Assembly: GCA_009929445.1 (NCBI GenBank)
Contig: SAAL01000037.1
Location: 1-32,651 of the forward strand
Direction: 5' to 3'
DNA from: Bacteroidia bacterium
GTDB taxonomy: Bacteria > Bacteroidota > Bacteroidia > Bacteroidales > Paludibacteraceae
Length of the DNA: 32,651 bases
This document shows positions 31,157-32,651 of this stretch, piece by piece; position 1 is the stretch's first letter, and every line of letters begins with the position of its first letter. Made by a program: the position numbers and the translations under genes. The notes under the pieces are model-generated. The model was not told the DNA's origin. It searched no databases and saw only the letters and a list, made by a program, of their open reading frames with translations.

Positions 31157-32651
31157 TTAATTCACAGCGCGATAAAATCTTTTTTCCTCATTCGCAATGG
31201 GTACGGAATAGGGGCTGTTTACCATGAGTTCGGTCCAAGTTAAAAGATCAATACTGGTTTCCAATTTTCCAGTAAAACTCAAGTCTAGAGAATTTCCATT
31301 TATTGACCAGGTGAGGGTCGCTTCCTGCGGCTCTTCCGGGTATGGGTCGCTGGTGCGCATGTTTACCTTCATGTTTTCGCCAGAGAGAGTGAGATTGAAA
31401 ATTCGAGGCTGAGCAAGGGTAGTGCCTTCAAAGACTAGATGATAGCGAGATTCACCAATGTCATAATAGGGCAAGGCATAGCCGCCTGAACTGGAAGTTA
31501 CGGTGTAGTAAAAACTTCCCTCAAGATAAACAACAATATCAGCAACACCCTCACCGAGATCGTAGACTTTGTTATTATTCAGATCATTATAGACAACGCC
31601 GGTAACGTAAGGAGATGGGGATGCGCCACTGCTGGCAAAATCAATTGTTGCGATGAGTGAGGGCGTTTCGGGTGTAAAGTAATCGAAATTTCCCGAGATG
31701 AGCCCGATGCCGATTTCCTCAAAAATGGGGTCCAATATGTTATCGCGGAAAGAAGACGATTGTTGAAAGAAGCCTTCATAGAGCTTTTGAGCATCCAAAG
31801 CTGGGTCATTCAGTGGACTGAATAGCCCCATACTTTCGCTGCATGTCCAACCAAAATTGTCTACAAAAGGATAACCGGCATCAGCCATTCTCTGTGCGGG
31901 CGTACTCCCGTTTTTTCCTGTAAAGCTCCACTGATGCTCTTCCAGAAGCCATGTGCTATGTTCTCCGGCAGACTGGAGAAGAGCATTGTTAAAAGCCAAG
32001 GGTGGAATCGGATTCCCATTTGTACTGCCGGCTGGTAATTCAGCAGTCGGGTCCATGCCCAGGCGAAGAGCCTCATCGACAGGATTGTTGCGGGCACAAT
32101 TGATTAACTCCAACATGTATTGTTCCTGAGGAGTGGGCTGACCGTGGCTATAGTAAAATCCGACAGAAGGAGGAATAACAGTCAGGGTGCCATCCTCAAA
32201 AATGTAATTGTGGAAAGGGTCAAGGGAGCCCAGAGAGATTCTGATAGGATAGACACCCACACCGCTTTCCAAGGCAGCGGTTGTTTCCAAAGATGGAGTT
32301 CCCGGAGGGATGTAGTTGTTGGGTGAACTTTGTTCGTTGGTAATGCTGTAAGTCAGGTCTGGATTTTCAACTCCTACCGAGCGGGTTATTGCATGAGCAA
32401 CCACTCTATAGTTGAGAGGTAAAGGAGTCAGCCTGGCCTCCTGGCTGAGCACTTGACCTGCTTCGTTGTAGACTAATACTTGATATACTCCGGCATCAGC
32501 GGGGAGAACCTCAAAGATTGTAAAAAAAGAATCGGTCGCCCCTGTTATGGGGTCTCCATTTTTCAGCCATTGGTAGAAGAGAGGTTCCGTTCCGGTAGCA
32601 AATGTACTAAAAAAAAGGCTTTCACCGACGGGCACCTCTGAGTCTGAAGGA
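31157..32651 (-). CDS. Secreted multidomain protein: Ig-like, MBG-like, CAP/SCP and SdrD-B-like domains (N-terminus beyond window)
   Basis: The frame is open through the right edge; the first codon that could start (GTG at 32635) lies inside an Ig-like domain, so the gene is 5'-truncated. About 498 residues are visible. In order there is an Ig-like domain (YQWLKNGDPITG, ADAGVYQVLVYNEAG), an MBG-like domain (PDLTYSITNEQ, FEDGTLTVIPP), and a CAP domain (EQYMLELINCARNNP, EHSTWLLEEHQWSFTG, TPAQRMADAGYPF, FRDNILDPIFEEIGIGL). A carboxypeptidase-like/SdrD-B-like repeat follows (VTGVVYNDLNNNKVYDLGEG), then a short terminal module ending SLDLSFTGKLETSIDLLTWT and KRFYRAVN. CAP domains occur in secreted proteins of diverse roles. 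The terminal module resembles those of verrucomicrobial secreted proteins, in my recollection. It is likely surface-exposed or extracellular. Confidence 0.8.
   Translation of the reverse strand, partial: PSDSEVPVGESLFFSTFATGTEPLFYQWLKNGDPITGATDSFFTIFEVLPADAGVYQVLVYNEAGQVLSQEARLTPLPLNYRVVAHAITRSVGVENPDLTYSITNEQSSPNNYIPPGTPSLETTAALESGVGVYPIRISLGSLDPFHNYIFEDGTLTVIPPSVGFYYSHGQPTPQEQYMLELINCARNNPVDEALRLGMDPTAELPAGSTNGNPIPPLAFNNALLQSAGEHSTWLLEEHQWSFTGKNGSTPAQRMADAGYPFVDNFGWTCSESMGLFSPLNDPALDAQKLYEGFFQQSSSFRDNILDPIFEEIGIGLISGNFDYFTPETPSLIATIDFASSGASPSPYVTGVVYNDLNNNKVYDLGEGVADIVVYLEGSFYYTVTSSSGGYALPYYDIGESRYHLVFEGTTLAQPRIFNLTLSGENMKVNMRTSDPYPEEPQEATLTWSINGNSLDLSFTGKLETSIDLLTWTELMVNSPYSVPIANEEKRFYRAVN

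Noticed and set aside
1..32651. CRISPR arrays, tRNA/rRNA genes, insertion sequences, integrases
   Set aside because: No regularly spaced repeats, no tRNA-like cloverleaf and no transposase or integrase motifs were seen on either strand; mobility of the locus is suggested only by composition.

Overview
The window reads as a chromosomal segment of a Gram-negative bacterium, most likely a member of the Verrucomicrobiota (Opitutia-like) or a related PVC lineage. This rests on an outer-membrane Wza-type exporter, a large secreted CAP protein with Ig/MBG-like modules and a C-terminal module I associate with verrucomicrobial secreted proteins, a heparinase II/III-like lyase and a GH9 enzyme. It is inference; no rRNA or tRNA lies in the window to confirm it. 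Base composition is moderate overall, with sharp AT-rich islands inside the polysaccharide genes. Coding density is very high, and no stretch above 300 bp lacks a gene. The longest gaps are 27344-27617, 3335-3497 and 28931-29064.

Layout. (1) 2-2100, plus strand: the 3' part of an XRE-cupin regulator followed by an AMP-forming acyl-CoA ligase. (2) 2108-3319, minus strand: a CsaB-like polysaccharide pyruvyl transferase, diverging from (3) 3498-6266, plus strand: a membrane-anchored GH9 glycosidase. (4) 6263-27343, minus strand: about 21 kb holding 17 consecutive genes with overlaps or gaps of at most 42 bp, which I read as one exopolysaccharide/capsule operon. In transcription order it carries a response regulator-PP2C phosphatase-HATPase protein, an HPt protein, an initiating phosphoglycosyl transferase, a fusion of two apparently dead enzyme domains (sugar nucleotidyltransferase-like, beta-helix, phosphoglycosyl transferase-like), a pol-beta-type nucleotidyltransferase, a Wzz/GumC co-polymerase whose kinase domain is degenerate, the Wza exporter, a Wzy-type polymerase/ligase, an alkaline-phosphatase-superfamily hydrolase, the Wzx flippase, and seven glycosyltransferase genes, the last being a GT4-GT26 fusion. 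(5) 27618-32651, minus strand: pyrB, a 94-aa conserved-looking protein, a secreted heparinase-like lyase, and a secreted CAP-domain protein cut by the right edge.

How the parts work together. The phosphoglycosyl transferase would load the first sugar on undecaprenyl phosphate. The GT4, GT2, GT26 and related enzymes extend the repeat unit, Wzx flips it, the GT-C protein may decorate it using the polyprenol-phosphate sugar made by the ArnC/GtrB-like GT2, Wzy polymerises it, and Wzz/Wza export it. The pyruvyl transferase and GH9 at the distal end are candidate modification and trimming enzymes. Two features stand out. First, the usual tyrosine-kinase control appears lost: the kinase-like domain has no Walker A and no Wzb phosphatase is seen. 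Second, the operon is headed by a phosphorelay/partner-switch pair with the same domain content as Pseudomonas HsbR/HptB. The double-pseudoenzyme fusion directly after the active phosphoglycosyl transferase is the most unusual single gene.
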